Assembly (NCBI GenBank): GCA_943787485.1
Contig: CALSMP010000001.1
Span: 248,001 to 312,000 of the forward strand
Reading direction: 5' to 3'
DNA: 64,000 nt
Source: an uncultured Luminiphilus sp.
GTDB taxonomy: Bacteria; Pseudomonadota; Gammaproteobacteria; Pseudomonadales; Halieaceae
In this document: piece after piece, positions 9,784-20,131 of the stretch
How positions within the stretch are numbered: position 1 is the stretch's first letter
Layout: the number at the start of each line of letters is the position of its first letter
The notes under the pieces: model-generated
What the model was told of the DNA's origin: nothing
Databases searched by the model: none
The model's input: only the letters and a program-made list of their open reading frames with translations
Translations under genes and position numbers: made by a program

Positions 9784-10404
9784 ATGGCTCGTTATATCGG
9801 ACCCAAGTGCAAACTCTCTCGGCGCGAAGGCACTGACCTTCAGCTCAAGAGCGGTGTGCGTCCACTGGATGCCAAGTGCAAGCCCGAAACAGCACCCGGC
9901 CAGCACGGAGCTCGCCGCGGTCGTCTGTCTGACTACGGCGTACAGCTGAGAGAAAAGCAAAAGGTGCGTCGTATCTATGGCGTACTCGAGAAGCAGTTCC
10001 GCAACTACTACAAGGAAGCTGCTCGGTTGAAGGGCGCGACGGGCGAAAATTTGCTGCAGTTGCTCGAAAGCCGACTCGATAATGTCGTCTATCGCATGGG
10101 CTTTGGTTCAACCCGAGCCGAAGCACGCCAGTTGGTGTCACACAAAGGCATTTTGGTGAACGGCGTTGTGGTGAACATTCCTTCCTATCAGGTGAAGCCT
10201 GGCGATACGGTGAGCGTGCGCGAGAAGGCGAAAAAGCAGTTGCGAATACAAGCGTCTCTTTCCATTGCGGAACAACGTGGTGAGCCCGTTTGGATCGAGG
10301 TTAATTCGGACAAACTTGAAGGAACCTTCAAGTCGAAACCTGAGCGTCAGGATCTCTCGAATGAGATTAACGAGAACCTGATTGTGGAGCTGTACTCCAA
10401 GTAA
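9784..10404 (+). CDS. rpsD: 30S ribosomal protein S4
   Basis: S4 nucleates assembly of the small-subunit body and is the autogenous repressor of the alpha operon in E. coli. The 206-residue protein starts [19 protein letters not shown], has the S4 RNA-binding domain ([31 protein letters not shown]) and ends NLIVELYSK. There are two cysteines near the N-terminus but no zinc CxxC pair. Confidence 0.98.
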   Translation: MARYIGPKCKLSRREGTDLQLKSGVRPLDAKCKPETAPGQHGARRGRLSDYGVQLREKQKVRRIYGVLEKQFRNYYKEAARLKGATGENLLQLLESRLDNVVYRMGFGSTRAEARQLVSHKGILVNGVVVNIPSYQVKPGDTVSVREKAKKQLRIQASLSIAEQRGEPVWIEVNSDKLEGTFKSKPERQDLSNEINENLIVELYSK

Positions 10405-10462
10405 CGTCGTATAGACGGTTTAGGAGTCAGCCCTTTCAACACGACTACGAAATAGGTGAAAT

Positions 10463-11467
10463 ATGTCCAGTTTTGTTAATGAGTTACTTACGCCCCGCGT
10501 CATCAAGGTAGACGAAAAGTCAGCCACCCGTGCTCAGGTTACCCTTGAGCCATTGGAACGCGGCTTTGGCCATACCTTGGGCAATGCGCTGCGTCGGATA
10601 CTTCTGTCGTCTATGCCTGGTGCGGCCATTACGGAGGTAGAGATTGACGGTGTATTGCATGAGTACTCCGCTATCGAAGGCGTCCAGGAAGACATGATTG
10701 AAGTCCTGCTTAATCTTAAGGGCGTAGCCCTCACGATGGCGGGCAAGGATGAAGCCGAGCTCTCTTTGGTCGCAAAAGGTCCCTGCACGGTGACCGCGGC
10801 AGATATTCAGGTCGATCACGATGTTGAAGTTTGTAACCCCGATCACGTAATTTGCACGCTGACTGCTGAAAAAGAAATGATTATTCGGCTGGTCGCAGAG
10901 CGTGGTCGTGGTTACTCGCCAGCGGATTCGCGCCTCAATCCAGAAGATGAGACTCGCGCCATTGGTCGGCTGCAGCTCGACGCTTCTTTCTCGCCAATAC
11001 GCCGCGTGTCATACGTGGTTGACTCGGCGCGGGTAGAGCAGCGGACGGACTTGGATAAGTTGATTATCGACCTCGAAACCAATGGCACTATCGACCCAGA
11101 GGAAGCCATTCGCCGAGCGGCGACGATTCTTCAGCAGCAGCTCTCGGTTTTTGTTGATCTCGAGAGCGAGGCACAGACGACGGCTCAAGAGGCGGACGAC
11201 GAAGTTGACCCGGTCTTGCTGCGCCCCGTTGATGATCTTGAGTTGACCGTTCGATCAGCTAACTGCCTCAAGGCAGAGAACATTTACTACATCGGTGATT
11301 TGGTGCAACGCACTGAGGTTGAGCTGTTGAAGACGCCTAACCTGGGTAAAAAGTCCCTGACCGAAATTAAGGACGTGCTTGCTTCGCGTGGATTGTCGCT
11401 GGGCATGCGTCTGGAGAATTGGCCGCCAGCCAGCCTTAAGAATGATGAGCGGTTACTGAGCGTTTAA
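10463..11467 (+). CDS. rpoA: DNA-directed RNA polymerase subunit alpha
   Basis: The 334-residue product (329 in E. coli) has the dimerising N-terminal domain with [20 protein letters not shown] and [17 protein letters not shown] linker of acidic residues ([16 protein letters not shown]) follows. The C-terminal domain ([33 protein letters not shown]) contacts UP elements and activators. It lies between rpsD and rplQ as in other gammaproteobacteria. Confidence 0.98.
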   Translation: MSSFVNELLTPRVIKVDEKSATRAQVTLEPLERGFGHTLGNALRRILLSSMPGAAITEVEIDGVLHEYSAIEGVQEDMIEVLLNLKGVALTMAGKDEAELSLVAKGPCTVTAADIQVDHDVEVCNPDHVICTLTAEKEMIIRLVAERGRGYSPADSRLNPEDETRAIGRLQLDASFSPIRRVSYVVDSARVEQRTDLDKLIIDLETNGTIDPEEAIRRAATILQQQLSVFVDLESEAQTTAQEADDEVDPVLLRPVDDLELTVRSANCLKAENIYYIGDLVQRTEVELLKTPNLGKKSLTEIKDVLASRGLSLGMRLENWPPASLKNDERLLSV

Positions 11468-11542
11468 AGGCACTAACGCGCAGGTACCGATAAGAGAAGA
11501 GTGGCCAGCTAAGATAGCGGCCCGTAGCAAGGAAAAGAGACA

Positions 11543-11947
11543 ATGCGTCATCGTCACAGCGGTCGTCAGCTAAACCGCAACAGCTCCCACCGAAAGGCCA
11601 TGTTCCGCAACATGGCGGTATCGCTGGTTGAGCACGAGCTGATCAAAACCACACTGCCCAAGGCAAAAGAGTTGCGAAGTTATGCCGAGCCGCTTATCAC
11701 GCTGGCGAAGCAAGACAGCGTCGCCAACCGAAGGCTGGCGTTCGATCGCACTCGCAGCAAAGAGGCGGTGGGCAAATTGTTTGACGAACTGGGGCCGCGC
11801 TATGCGGAGCGTCCCGGCGGATACATTCGTATTCTCAAGTGCGGATTTCGCACCGGAGACAAGGCACCCATGGCTTATGTGGAGCTGGTCGATCGCCCAG
11901 AACCGGAAGTCTTTGATGCACCCGAGGAGGATGATACCGAGGAGTAG
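11543..11947 (+). CDS. rplQ: 50S ribosomal protein L17
   Basis: L17 lies at the tunnel exit. The conserved start [21 protein letters not shown] and the [22 protein letters not shown] block are present. At 134 residues it is a few longer than the E. coli protein because of an acidic tail ([15 protein letters not shown]). It is the last gene of the ribosomal superoperon; a strong terminator follows. Confidence 0.98.
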   Translation: MRHRHSGRQLNRNSSHRKAMFRNMAVSLVEHELIKTTLPKAKELRSYAEPLITLAKQDSVANRRLAFDRTRSKEAVGKLFDELGPRYAERPGGYIRILKCGFRTGDKAPMAYVELVDRPEPEVFDAPEEDDTEE

Positions 11948-11975
11948 TTCTCTGGCTTCGGTAGTATCGACAGAG

Positions 11976-12011
11976 GTCCCCGCGAACTTTGTGTTCACGG
12001 GGATTTTTTTT
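11976..12011 (+). terminator. Rho-independent terminator after rplQ
   Basis: CCCCGCGAAC and GTTCACGGGG form a stem with one mismatch and a TTTGT loop, followed by A and eight T. It lies 30 bases after the rplQ stop and ends the ribosomal run before the convergent hydrolase gene. Confidence 0.92.
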
Positions 12012-12067
12012 GGCCGTCTAAACGCGCGAGAAAGAGGCGGCCACTGAAGTCGAGCGACCTTGCCGAC

Positions 12068-13831
12068 TTATTGGTCAATCAATGCGGCGAGCTGCTGTGC
12101 TTCGGTGTTTTGCCAACCAGGCAAAGTCAGCAATGAACTCACTCTGGCAACGACCCCGATCAACTCATCTCGAGTCATAGACGCAGTAGCGCTAGTACTA
12201 TCAGCATGGTCTGATGGATTGGTCACTGACTCGACGAATAGCACGTTGTTGCGCAGCATCAGCAAATAGGGTTCCTCATCTACGGATAACGTTATCACCG
12301 ATCGAATGTTGTCAGCTTTTTCGGCTTTTACCCGTGCCTTCAGTCGTGAAAGTAGAGTGGTATTGTCCAGCTGCGCATAAGCACGCTGGTTGAGCGGAGC
12401 AAGCTGCCGTGAGAAATCAATCTTGCCCTGCTCTTCCAGAATGAACCCCAAAAGATAGTTTCGCTCATTGGCGCTGTTAGTCGTTTGAGCGACTTTGAGG
12501 AAAGCGCGCTGACGAATAGCCTGGGCGTCCTCATTACCGGGGTTAGTATGCAGCACATAAGTCGCGAGCCGGGCTGACCAACGCGGGTCCCCCTCGATGC
12601 TCGTTTCTGCTACCGCGAGCACTCGGTCAACCCCCCCCAGTAATGGCACTAGCCTACGCGACTCCTCCAGCGCATTGAGCGATAGGTAGTCCATAGAGTC
12701 ATCGATGAAGCCTCCCAGCTTCACAAATCGCTGGCGTACCATCCACTCCCAGCGATGATAATAGGGTTGTAAATCCGGACTGGCAGCAATGGCTGGCGGC
12801 AAATCTATTGTGTCGAGCAGGTCGTCTGCTGAGCGGTTTGCTAGAAAAAATCGATTGACCTGATCAACCAAAAAGGCGATGGCATCACGGGTATCTGACA
12901 TGATGCGATCAATCTCATTTCTACCTCTGAGTATTTGTGAGTGACCCGGCACGATCGCTTCGGGTTGCAAGAAGAGCGAGGTTTCGACGGCGCGTAGCAT
13001 TTCGTCGGGATTACGGCCAATTTCGAAGCGCGCGGTTTCAACCGCGGGGAACACGCCATGGGGTGGCGAATCCCCGCTAAACAGTACGCGGTCCTCGGGC
13101 AGCCAGACCCAGATATGTTCGGTAACGTCGCCTTCCATGGGCATGATGCGCAAGGGGACCCCCGCAATAACAACGTCTAGAGGCTGATCCACGTCGATTG
13201 TGGGAGGGAAGCTCAGCGGATCATTGGGCTCGGGTATAGGGGACGGGCCGATACCATTTCCGACAGTTCCCTCTTCACCCTGGGGGAGCAGCATACCCAT
13301 CTGAAGGTAAACGCGACGGAGGATCGATTCCCGGTCCTGTTTTAAGAGGCGCGTGACCCAGTGCTCCCAGCCGGCGGGACCATACACAGGGATGTCTGTT
13401 GGCTGGCCCGCCATGATGGGTCCGATGCCGCCAAAATGATCCAGATGGAGGTGGGTGTAAATAATCGCTGCCACGGGTTTATCGGTGAATTCCCTGAGCT
13501 CGGTGATTGCCCGCTGCGTGGTTGTGGGGAACCAACCACCATCGACAACGATAATGCCGTCCTCGCCCTCGATAAATCCGTGGTTGGAGTAGCCGATAAA
13601 CTCTGTGGCGTAAACCCGATCGCCAAGCTTTCGGAGCAGGGGTTTCTGTCTCTGTGCGAGTTCCACAAGCTCGGGATTGACCCGCTGTTCGGTGCTCGGA
13701 GCGGCCACTCCAGTAGGTGAGAGGGCAACGAGGAGTAGCGCCATACAGGCGAGAGAGCATCGTGAAATGTTGAGCAAAAGGCGTGTGAACAGGAAGTCGT
13801 TTAATTCTTTTACCATCTTTATGGTTCTCAC
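12068..13831 (-). CDS. Secreted metallo-beta-lactamase-fold hydrolase, alkylsulfatase-like
   Basis: The 587-residue protein has an N-terminal signal peptide (hydrophobic 28-38, cleavage near GVAA at 44). Its metallo-beta-lactamase domain carries the metal motif THLHLDHFGG at 126-135, followed by later ligand-region blocks FSGDSPPH and VPGHSQIL. The middle and C-terminal part (YYHRWEWMVRQRFVKLGG, LAVAETSIEGDPRWSARLATYVLHTNPGNEDAQAIR) resembles the dimerisation and SCP2-like domains of type III alkylsulfatases such as SdsA1. That family hydrolyses primary alkyl sulfates to alcohols outside the cytoplasm. It lies 74 bases downstream of the CYP153 gene on the same strand, so they may be co-transcribed and both would yield fatty alcohols. 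The exact substrate is unproven. Confidence 0.75.
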   Translation of the reverse strand: MRTIKMVKELNDFLFTRLLLNISRCSLACMALLLVALSPTGVAAPSTEQRVNPELVELAQRQKPLLRKLGDRVYATEFIGYSNHGFIEGEDGIIVVDGGWFPTTTQRAITELREFTDKPVAAIIYTHLHLDHFGGIGPIMAGQPTDIPVYGPAGWEHWVTRLLKQDRESILRRVYLQMGMLLPQGEEGTVGNGIGPSPIPEPNDPLSFPPTIDVDQPLDVVIAGVPLRIMPMEGDVTEHIWVWLPEDRVLFSGDSPPHGVFPAVETARFEIGRNPDEMLRAVETSLFLQPEAIVPGHSQILRGRNEIDRIMSDTRDAIAFLVDQVNRFFLANRSADDLLDTIDLPPAIAASPDLQPYYHRWEWMVRQRFVKLGGFIDDSMDYLSLNALEESRRLVPLLGGVDRVLAVAETSIEGDPRWSARLATYVLHTNPGNEDAQAIRQRAFLKVAQTTNSANERNYLLGFILEEQGKIDFSRQLAPLNQRAYAQLDNTTLLSRLKARVKAEKADNIRSVITLSVDEEPYLLMLRNNVLFVESVTNPSDHADSTSATASMTRDELIGVVARVSSLLTLPGWQNTEAQQLAALIDQ

Positions 13832-13905
13832 TTGTGCGTGAATGTTTCCGGAAATTTGGCTTTGCGTTGCTGTGATAATTCTCTCTGCTGAGGTTTTGCC
13901 GCGTG

Positions 13906-15141
13906 TTATTGGTGGAGTATTACGGGCATGGATTCAAAACCCCGCACAAAATTTGATTGCACGCGGACTGGCTCTCCTGCCACCTCCACATGCGAGTAGC
14001 GGTTTAAAAGTTCTTCCCACAATATCCGGAGCTGCATTTCACCTAGACGGTTGCCCATGCAACGATGAATCCCAAACCCAAAGGACAAGTGAAACCGGGG
14101 ATTATCGCGATCGATAATGAAGCTGTTGGGATTATGAATAGCCCTTTCATCGTGGTTGCCAGACAGGTACCACATCACCACCTTGTCACCCTGACGAATT
14201 TTTTTGCCACCCAATTCGACATCTTTATTGGCGAGACGGCGCATGTGCATCAAGGGGGTTTGCCAGCGAATAATCTCGGGTACCAGCGATGTGACCAACT
14301 CGGGATTGGCTTTTAGCTTGGCGTACTGATCAGGGTTTTCATTGAGCGCAAGAACACCGCCAGTGATTGAATTTCGGGTAGTGTCGTTGCCGCCCACGAT
14401 CAGCAAGATGATATTGCCCAGGTACTCAAGCGGGTCATCAACCATTCCCGCGGTATTCGGATTGGTGGCCATCATACTGATCAAATCCATGGTGCCGGGG
14501 GGGTTATTTTTCCGCTCGTGCCAAAGCGCGGTGAAGGTTTCGAGGCAGTCCTGCAAAGCGTGCGTGCGTGCGTCGTTGTCACCCGCGCCTCCAGCGATTT
14601 CCGGTAGAGAGGTCGCCATATCCGACCAAAAAGGAAGCTTGGCACGGTCCTCAAAGGGGAAGTCAAAAATGGTAGCGAGCATTTGGGTCGTTAAATTGAT
14701 GGATACATGCTCTACCCAGTCGAAGGCCTCACCCACAGGCAGCGCTTCCAGCATGGCAACAACGCGATGTCTGATCAGGGTTTCCAGATCAGCCAGATTC
14801 CTTGGCGCTACTACGCCTTGCACAGCCTTTCGCTGGATATCGTGAAGAGGGGGGTCCATGGCAATAAACTGCCTGACTGGCAGGTCGTCCCCATAATCTC
14901 CGATGGTGATCGCAGGTTCAGAGGAAAAGTCATGGTGATTCTTGTCGACAGCGACGATGTCATCGAAGCGGGTTACCGACCAGAAGCCACCGAAATCGGC
15001 ATTCTCAGTCCAGTGAACCGGGTCTTCATCCCTCAGGCGCGCAAACCAGGGTCGCCAGTTATCGGTTTGATAGAGGGCGGGATTAGAGACGTCAATGTCT
15101 TCGATGGACACCGCCGCGGGGTCGGTTAGCGCTATATTCAT
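13906..15141 (-). CDS. Cytochrome P450, CYP153 alkane hydroxylase family
   Basis: The 411-residue protein has the P450 I-helix GGNDTTRNSITGGVLALNENP, the ExxR region (PEIIRWQTPLMHMRR) and the heme-thiolate motif FGFGIHRCMGNRLGEMQ with Cys361. The runs GDKVVMWYLSGN and SFIIDRDNPR are close to CYP153A enzymes, which hydroxylate the terminal carbon of medium-chain alkanes and fatty acids. CYP153 needs a ferredoxin and ferredoxin reductase, and neither is next to it here. It is soluble, with no signal peptide. Assignment to the family is firm; the natural substrate is inferred. Confidence 0.88.
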   Translation of the reverse strand: MNIALTDPAAVSIEDIDVSNPALYQTDNWRPWFARLRDEDPVHWTENADFGGFWSVTRFDDIVAVDKNHHDFSSEPAITIGDYGDDLPVRQFIAMDPPLHDIQRKAVQGVVAPRNLADLETLIRHRVVAMLEALPVGEAFDWVEHVSINLTTQMLATIFDFPFEDRAKLPFWSDMATSLPEIAGGAGDNDARTHALQDCLETFTALWHERKNNPPGTMDLISMMATNPNTAGMVDDPLEYLGNIILLIVGGNDTTRNSITGGVLALNENPDQYAKLKANPELVTSLVPEIIRWQTPLMHMRRLANKDVELGGKKIRQGDKVVMWYLSGNHDERAIHNPNSFIIDRDNPRFHLSFGFGIHRCMGNRLGEMQLRILWEELLNRYSHVEVAGEPVRVQSNFVRGFESMPVILHQ

Positions 15142-15277
15142 CGCTGGCTCTCATTATTTTTATCGATGGCAGGATTAAAGCACGCGAGACTTTTTTGACT
15201 GTGTCTGAAGTCGTCAGGGGGGTGTCATTTGGAGCCAAAAGCCGCTTTTGACTGGCTCTGAACTTTAAGCAAGACGT

Positions 15278-18184
15278 CTAGGCGGCTTTCGACTTTTTGC
15301 TCGAACTTCGACGAGAGGTTTTAGTCTTGGTCGCCGTCTTGCCCGCCGCCGCGTCGCGGCCTGTCAGCAGCGTCCTCAGGAAGCGCCCGGTGTGGGAATC
15401 CGGGTTTTCAGCCACCGCTTCGGGTGTGCCCGTGGCGATAATCTCGCCGCCGCCAGACCCTCCTTCGGGACCCAAATCGATAAGCCAGTCAGCGGTTTTG
15501 ATCACGTCTAGATTGTGTTCGATGATGACGACCGTGTTGCCACCGTCGCGCAGCCTATGCAGCACCTCCAGCAGCTGTCGAATATCCTCGAAGTGCAAGC
15601 CTGTCGTGGGTTCATCCAAGATATAAAGGGTGTTACCCGTGTCTCTTTTTGAAAGCTCTTTCGCGAGTTTGACGCGTTGTGCTTCGCCACCGGAGAGGGT
15701 GGTGGCTGCCTGACCTAGGCGGATATAGGACAGGCCGACATCGACCAGGGTTTGCAGCTTGCGATGGATCACCGGCACGGGCTCAAAGAACGCCAGGGCG
15801 TCTTCGACAGTCATGTCGAGAACTTCAAAAATATTTTGCCCTTTGTAGCGGATTTCGAGGGTCTCTCGGTTGTAGCGTTTCCCTTTACACACATCACAGG
15901 GCACATAAATGTCAGGTAGAAAATGCATTTCCACTTTGGTAACCCCATCACCCTGACAGGCCTCACAGCGACCGCCGCGCACATTGAAGCTGAAGCGCCC
16001 GGGTTTGTAGCCCCGAGACCGCGATTCTTGGGTGCCGGCAAATAGTTCGCGGATGGGGGTGAAGATCCCGGTATAGGTCGCTGGGTTTGATCGCGGTGTG
16101 CGGCCAATCGGTGACTGGTCGATATCAATGCATTTGTCAAAGTGCTCAAGGCCCGTGAAGCGTTTGTGAGGGGCTGCTTTGAGCGTGGTGGCACCGTTGA
16201 GTGCGGTGGCCGCTAGTGGGTAAAGCGTGCCGTTGATCAGAGTCGACTTTCCTGATCCTGAGACGCCCGTTACGCAGGTCAGCAGGCCAATCGGTAATTC
16301 GAGTTTGACGCCCTTTAAGTTATTGCCCGTTGCGCCCTCAATCACTAGCTTCCGTTTTGGGTCAGCGGCCGTGCGTCGATTGGGTACTGCGATCTCCCGT
16401 TTGCCTGACATATAGGCACCGGTCAACGATGCCTCCACCGCCATGATGGCGTCAATCGGCCCCTGTGCAACGATTTCGCCCCCGTGCACGCCAGCGCCGG
16501 GGCCGATGTCAATGACGTGATCCGCGGTGCGAATAGCATCTTCGTCGTGCTCGACGACGAGTACGGTATTACCCAGGTCGCGCAGATGCGTCAGGGTGCG
16601 CAAAAGACGCTCGTTATCGCGCTGGTGCAAGCCAATAGAGGGCTCGTCAAGGATATACATGACGCCCACTAGCCCCGCACCGATTTGCGAGGCCAGGCGT
16701 ATTCGTTGCGCCTCACCACCTGAGAGTGTCTCCGCGCTTCGGTCAAGGGTCAGGTAGTTGAGGCCTACATCGACCAGAAAGCGATAGCGTGCACGGAGCT
16801 CCTTCAAAATCTTGTCAGCAATTTCGCCGGCGCGACCTTCCAACTGCAGGGCTTCAAAATAGGCCTGAGCCTCGCCCACCGGGAGGTGCGTAATCTGCGG
16901 CAGCGTGCGCTCGTCCACATACACATGGCGAGCATCCGCACAAAGTCGGGTTCCCTCACAGGCCTGACAGGGTGCGGTAGATACGTATTTGGAGAGTTCC
17001 TCTCTGACGCCTTGGGATTCGGTTTCCCGGTAGCGACGTTCGAAATTGGGTAATACCCCTTCGAAAGCGTGACGGCGTTTGAACACGGTGCCGCGGTCAT
17101 TGATGTAGGCAAATTCGATCTCCTCGCCATCGTTTCCGTGCAGAATGATGTCGCGATACTTCTTTTTAAGCTTCTCGAAAGGCTGATCGATATCAAAGCC
17201 GTAGTGGTCGGCTAAGGAGGTGAGGATATGAAAGTAGTAAACGTTGCGGCGATCCCAGCCTCTGATAGCGCCGGCGGCGAGACTGGCCTCGGGATGGGAG
17301 ACCACCCGGGTCTCATCAAAGTACTGGGTGACCCCAAGCCCATCGCAGCTGTTGCATGCACCCGCAGGGTTATTGAATGAAAACAGGCGGGGTTCGAGCT
17401 CATCAATAGCGTGACCACATTCTGGGCAGGCATAGCGGGCCGAGAACAACAGTGTCTCACCGGTTTCTCCTTCCATGGGTGCTACCGACGCTAGACCTTC
17501 GGTGAGTTCAAGGGCGGTCTCGAAGGACTCGGCGAGCCGAAGTGCGAGATCGTCACGGACTTTAAAGCGGTCAACCACAACCTCGATACTGTGCTTTCGC
17601 TTTTTGTCGAGAGCGGGTACGTCATCGAGGTCTACCAAAATGCCATCGACCCTGACTCGCACAAAACCAGCGGCCCGCATTTGCTCAAATACATGCAGGT
17701 GCTCACCTTTGCGGTCGCGCACCACAGGGGCGAGCAACATCAGCTTGCTCCCCTCGGGTCGGGCCAGCACGGCATCAACCATTTGGCTTACCGTCTGCGC
17801 CTTCAGCGTGACGCCGTGCGTGGGACAGCGTGGGTCCCCCACCCGGGCGAAGAGCAGCCGCAGATAGTCGTAAATTTCGGTGATGGTGCCCACCGTCGAT
17901 CGCGGATTGTGCGAAGTGGATTTTTGTTCGATGGAAATAGCGGGGGAAAGGCCTTCAATATGATCGATGTCGGGCTTTTCCATCATCGACAAAAATTGCC
18001 GTGCGTAGGTGGAGAGGGATTCGACGTAGCGTCGCTGCCCTTCTGCGTAGAGCGTGTCAAAGGCGAGGGACGATTTACCCGAGCCGGAAAGCCCAGTGAT
18101 CACCACTAATTTGTCCCTGGGGATATCCAGGTCAATATTCTTGAGATTGTGGGTACGCGCGCCGCGGACCTGAATGGTATCCAT
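15278..18184 (-). CDS. uvrA: Excinuclease ABC subunit UvrA
   Basis: UvrA is the damage-sensing ATPase of nucleotide excision repair. The 968-residue protein has two ABC modules: Walker [10 protein letters not shown] near residue 31 and GVSGSGKST near 645, with signatures [16 protein letters not shown] and [15 protein letters not shown]. Zinc-finger cysteines are seen in CPECGH...CNSCDG and in CEACQGDG...CDVCKG. The last 25 residues are a basic Lys/Thr/Ser tail beyond the usual end. A TATACT -10 and a dyad lie upstream (see separate entries). The uvrA/MFS/ssb layout resembles Pseudomonas. Confidence 0.98.
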   Translation of the reverse strand: MDTIQVRGARTHNLKNIDLDIPRDKLVVITGLSGSGKSSLAFDTLYAEGQRRYVESLSTYARQFLSMMEKPDIDHIEGLSPAISIEQKSTSHNPRSTVGTITEIYDYLRLLFARVGDPRCPTHGVTLKAQTVSQMVDAVLARPEGSKLMLLAPVVRDRKGEHLHVFEQMRAAGFVRVRVDGILVDLDDVPALDKKRKHSIEVVVDRFKVRDDLALRLAESFETALELTEGLASVAPMEGETGETLLFSARYACPECGHAIDELEPRLFSFNNPAGACNSCDGLGVTQYFDETRVVSHPEASLAAGAIRGWDRRNVYYFHILTSLADHYGFDIDQPFEKLKKKYRDIILHGNDGEEIEFAYINDRGTVFKRRHAFEGVLPNFERRYRETESQGVREELSKYVSTAPCQACEGTRLCADARHVYVDERTLPQITHLPVGEAQAYFEALQLEGRAGEIADKILKELRARYRFLVDVGLNYLTLDRSAETLSGGEAQRIRLASQIGAGLVGVMYILDEPSIGLHQRDNERLLRTLTHLRDLGNTVLVVEHDEDAIRTADHVIDIGPGAGVHGGEIVAQGPIDAIMAVEASLTGAYMSGKREIAVPNRRTAADPKRKLVIEGATGNNLKGVKLELPIGLLTCVTGVSGSGKSTLINGTLYPLAATALNGATTLKAAPHKRFTGLEHFDKCIDIDQSPIGRTPRSNPATYTGIFTPIRELFAGTQESRSRGYKPGRFSFNVRGGRCEACQGDGVTKVEMHFLPDIYVPCDVCKGKRYNRETLEIRYKGQNIFEVLDMTVEDALAFFEPVPVIHRKLQTLVDVGLSYIRLGQAATTLSGGEAQRVKLAKELSKRDTGNTLYILDEPTTGLHFEDIRQLLEVLHRLRDGGNTVVIIEHNLDVIKTADWLIDLGPEGGSGGGEIIATGTPEAVAENPDSHTGRFLRTLLTGRDAAAGKTATKTKTSRRSSSKKSKAA

Positions 18185-18222
18185 GGGTTTCGCCTGTAGC
18201 TAATGAGCGTGACGGGTAGCGG

Positions 18223-18228
18223 AGTATA
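18223..18228 (-). promoter_or_regulatory. Candidate -10 element of uvrA
   Basis: Read on the minus strand this is TATACT, 39 bases before the uvrA ATG. The position 17-18 bases further upstream has no good TTGACA and falls inside the CCTGTCC/GGACAGG dyad. Confidence 0.4.
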
Positions 18229-18240
18229 CGCAACTCGGGC

Positions 18241-18257
18241 CCTGTCCGATGGACAGG
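18241..18257. promoter_or_regulatory. 17-bp perfect dyad in the uvrA/MFS intergenic region, possible operator
   Basis: CCTGTCC-GAT-GGACAGG is a perfect inverted repeat with a 3-base centre. It contains CTGT and ACAG separated by 7 bases, whereas the gammaproteobacterial LexA box has 8. It overlaps the expected -35 of uvrA and lies just upstream of the MFS promoter. That position is right for a repressor, but the spacing argues against ordinary LexA binding. Confidence 0.45.
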
Positions 18258-18272
18258 TTCCCGATTGTGTCG

Positions 18273-18281
18273 TGCTAGACT
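18273..18281 (+). promoter_or_regulatory. Candidate extended -10 of the MFS gene
   Basis: TGCTAGACT is an extended -10 (TGnTAGACT), 25 bases before the GTG start at 18307. No clear -35 is seen; the CCTGTCC/GGACAGG dyad occupies that region. Confidence 0.35.
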
Positions 18282-18306
18282 ACGCATTTAGTGATGCGAC
18301 TTCGCT

Positions 18307-19539
18307 GTGACTCCCCCGGACCCCTTCACATCAGACGAACGCAGGGCCATCTTGACCCTCGGCAGTCTCTACAGTTTCCGGATGCTCGGCCTCTTTATGG
18401 TGCTGCCGGTGCTCGGTATTTATGCGGTCGACCTGCCGGGTGCCACGCCAGAAACCCTTGGCGTGGCCCTGGGTGCCTACGGCTTGACCCAAGCTGCGCT
18501 TCAGCTGCCTCTGGGGTGGCTATCCGATCGGATAGGACGCCGTCCGGTGGTTATTGGCGGCTTGCTTTTGTTCATTCTTGGCAGCGTCATTGCGGCGTCT
18601 GCGGAGACCATTTACGGCATTATTGCGGGACGATTTGTGCAGGGTGGCGGGGCTATTGCTGCGGCCCTTGCAGCGCTGGCCGCGGATTATACTCGCGACT
18701 CCCAACGCACCAAGGCGATGGCGATTGTTGGCGCCAGTGTCGGTCTGTCCTTTGTGCTCGCTATCGTGCTGGGCCCTGAAATTGCCGCACGCTTCGGCCT
18801 CGGGGCGGTATTTTCGTTGACGGCCTGCCTCGGCCTTGTGGGACTGTTCATTGTGCTGGTGGCGCTGCCGGCGGTGCCGGTCGCGCCAGCCGATACCGTT
18901 CGGGGAGACTGGGAGGTTTCCCACGTGTTTGGCGGTGGCCTGCCGGTGCTGTATGCGAGTGTGTTTTTGTTGCACGGTTTGATGATGGCCACGTTTTTGA
19001 TAGCACCCAAGGCCCTCACCGACGGCCTGCAGGTGCCTGCCGACCAGCACAGTGTGCTGTACTTGGGGACCGTCGTCCTCTCTCTTCCACCGGCGCTGTT
19101 GATCATGCGCTGGGGCCGCCGGGTTGCAGACCCGCGAGCCCCGATTATCGCTGCCATCCTGCCGTTCATTGCAGGGGTTTTGTTGACAATACACAGCCCG
19201 AGTTTTTGGTTCGTTGTGGCGGGGTTTGTCCTGCTCTTTACCGGCATCAATGCTCTGGAGGCACTGCTGCCAGCCACCGTGAGTCGTCTTGCCCCCGGTG
19301 CTCGGCGGGGTACCGCCATGGGGTTTTTTGCCACCAGCCAGTTTCTGGGCATTTTTGTTGGCGGCGCTGCGGGGGGTATTGTCCTTGGCGCGGGGGGTGC
19401 TACGGGCGTGGTTTTCCTCGTGATTGCTTGTTGCCTCCTGTGGCTGGCTCTTATTGGCATACGCCCGCTCGTGATACCGATGACAACACCGCTCGCGACG
19501 GTGGGGGTGGCATCAAAAATCGACAAATCCGGCGAATAG
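18307..19539 (+). CDS. Major facilitator superfamily transporter, YajR-like
   Basis: The 410-residue protein has about 12 hydrophobic segments and the MFS loop 2-3 motif GWLSDRIGRRPVVIGG. The N-terminal block LGSLYSFRMLGLFMVLPVLGIY and the RFVQGGGAIAAALAALAADYTR stretch resemble E. coli YajR. The cytoplasmic C-terminal domain of YajR is missing here: the protein stops after helix 12 with a short tail. The start is GTG at 18307. It lies between uvrA and ssb, as in Pseudomonas. The substrate cannot be told from sequence. Confidence 0.85.
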   Translation: MTPPDPFTSDERRAILTLGSLYSFRMLGLFMVLPVLGIYAVDLPGATPETLGVALGAYGLTQAALQLPLGWLSDRIGRRPVVIGGLLLFILGSVIAASAETIYGIIAGRFVQGGGAIAAALAALAADYTRDSQRTKAMAIVGASVGLSFVLAIVLGPEIAARFGLGAVFSLTACLGLVGLFIVLVALPAVPVAPADTVRGDWEVSHVFGGGLPVLYASVFLLHGLMMATFLIAPKALTDGLQVPADQHSVLYLGTVVLSLPPALLIMRWGRRVADPRAPIIAAILPFIAGVLLTIHSPSFWFVVAGFVLLFTGINALEALLPATVSRLAPGARRGTAMGFFATSQFLGIFVGGAAGGIVLGAGGATGVVFLVIACCLLWLALIGIRPLVIPMTTPLATVGVASKIDKSGE

Positions 19540-19641
19540 CGGTCTGGCGCTCGCCACCATCGTAGAGCGTTGCTATAGTCGACAGTCAGCGATCAATTTT
19601 CATTCCCCTCATGCGAGTGGGTATAAAGTCTGGAGAAAGCT

Positions 19642-20100
19642 ATGGCGTCCCGAGGTATTAACAAGGTTATTTTGGTCGGTAATTTGGGTGCTGATCCCGA
19701 GCATCGGATGTCCCAGGCTGGCGCAGCGATTACCAATATCAGTGTGGCTACCTCGGAAACGTGGAAAGACAAAAACACCGGCCAACCCCAGGAGCGAACC
19801 GAGTGGCACCGGGTGGTGTTTTTTAACCGCTTGGCCGAGATCGCTGCTGAGTACCTCCGTAAGGGGTCCAAGGTATATGTGGAAGGGTCTCTCCGCACCC
19901 GCAAATGGCAGGACCAAAGCGGGCAAGATCGCTACAGCACCGAAGTGGTGGCGAATGAAATGCAAATGCTCGACAGCCGTGGCGGCGATAATTATGGCGG
20001 CCAGTCTGGGGGCAACGATTATGCCCAGAGTGCTCCGCCGGCACCGCAAGCCGCAGGTGGGGGTTCTTTCGATCCCATGGATGATGACATCCCCTTCTGA
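19642..20100 (+). CDS. ssb: Single-stranded DNA-binding protein
   Basis: SSB protects single-stranded DNA in replication and repair. The 152-residue protein has the OB fold ([46 protein letters not shown]). A Gly/Gln/Asn/Pro-rich linker leads to the acidic tip MDDDIPF, which recruits partner proteins. TGGAGAAAG lies before the ATG. The linker is on the short side (E. coli SSB has 178 residues). Confidence 0.97.
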   Translation: MASRGINKVILVGNLGADPEHRMSQAGAAITNISVATSETWKDKNTGQPQERTEWHRVVFFNRLAEIAAEYLRKGSKVYVEGSLRTRKWQDQSGQDRYSTEVVANEMQMLDSRGGDNYGGQSGGNDYAQSAPPAPQAAGGGSFDPMDDDIPF

Positions 20101-20131
20101 GGCTGGTGCGAACCTCGGGGTGCTTTGACGC

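Noticed and set aside
15232-15259. Hairpin GAGCCAAAA...TTTTGactGGCTC between uvrA and the CYP153 gene
   Set aside because: The stem is interrupted and there is no T run on the minus strand, so it cannot be called a terminator.
18241-18257. Canonical LexA (SOS) box upstream of uvrA
   Set aside because: The spacing is CTGT-N7-ACAG, one base short of the gammaproteobacterial box, so it was listed only as an unassigned dyad.
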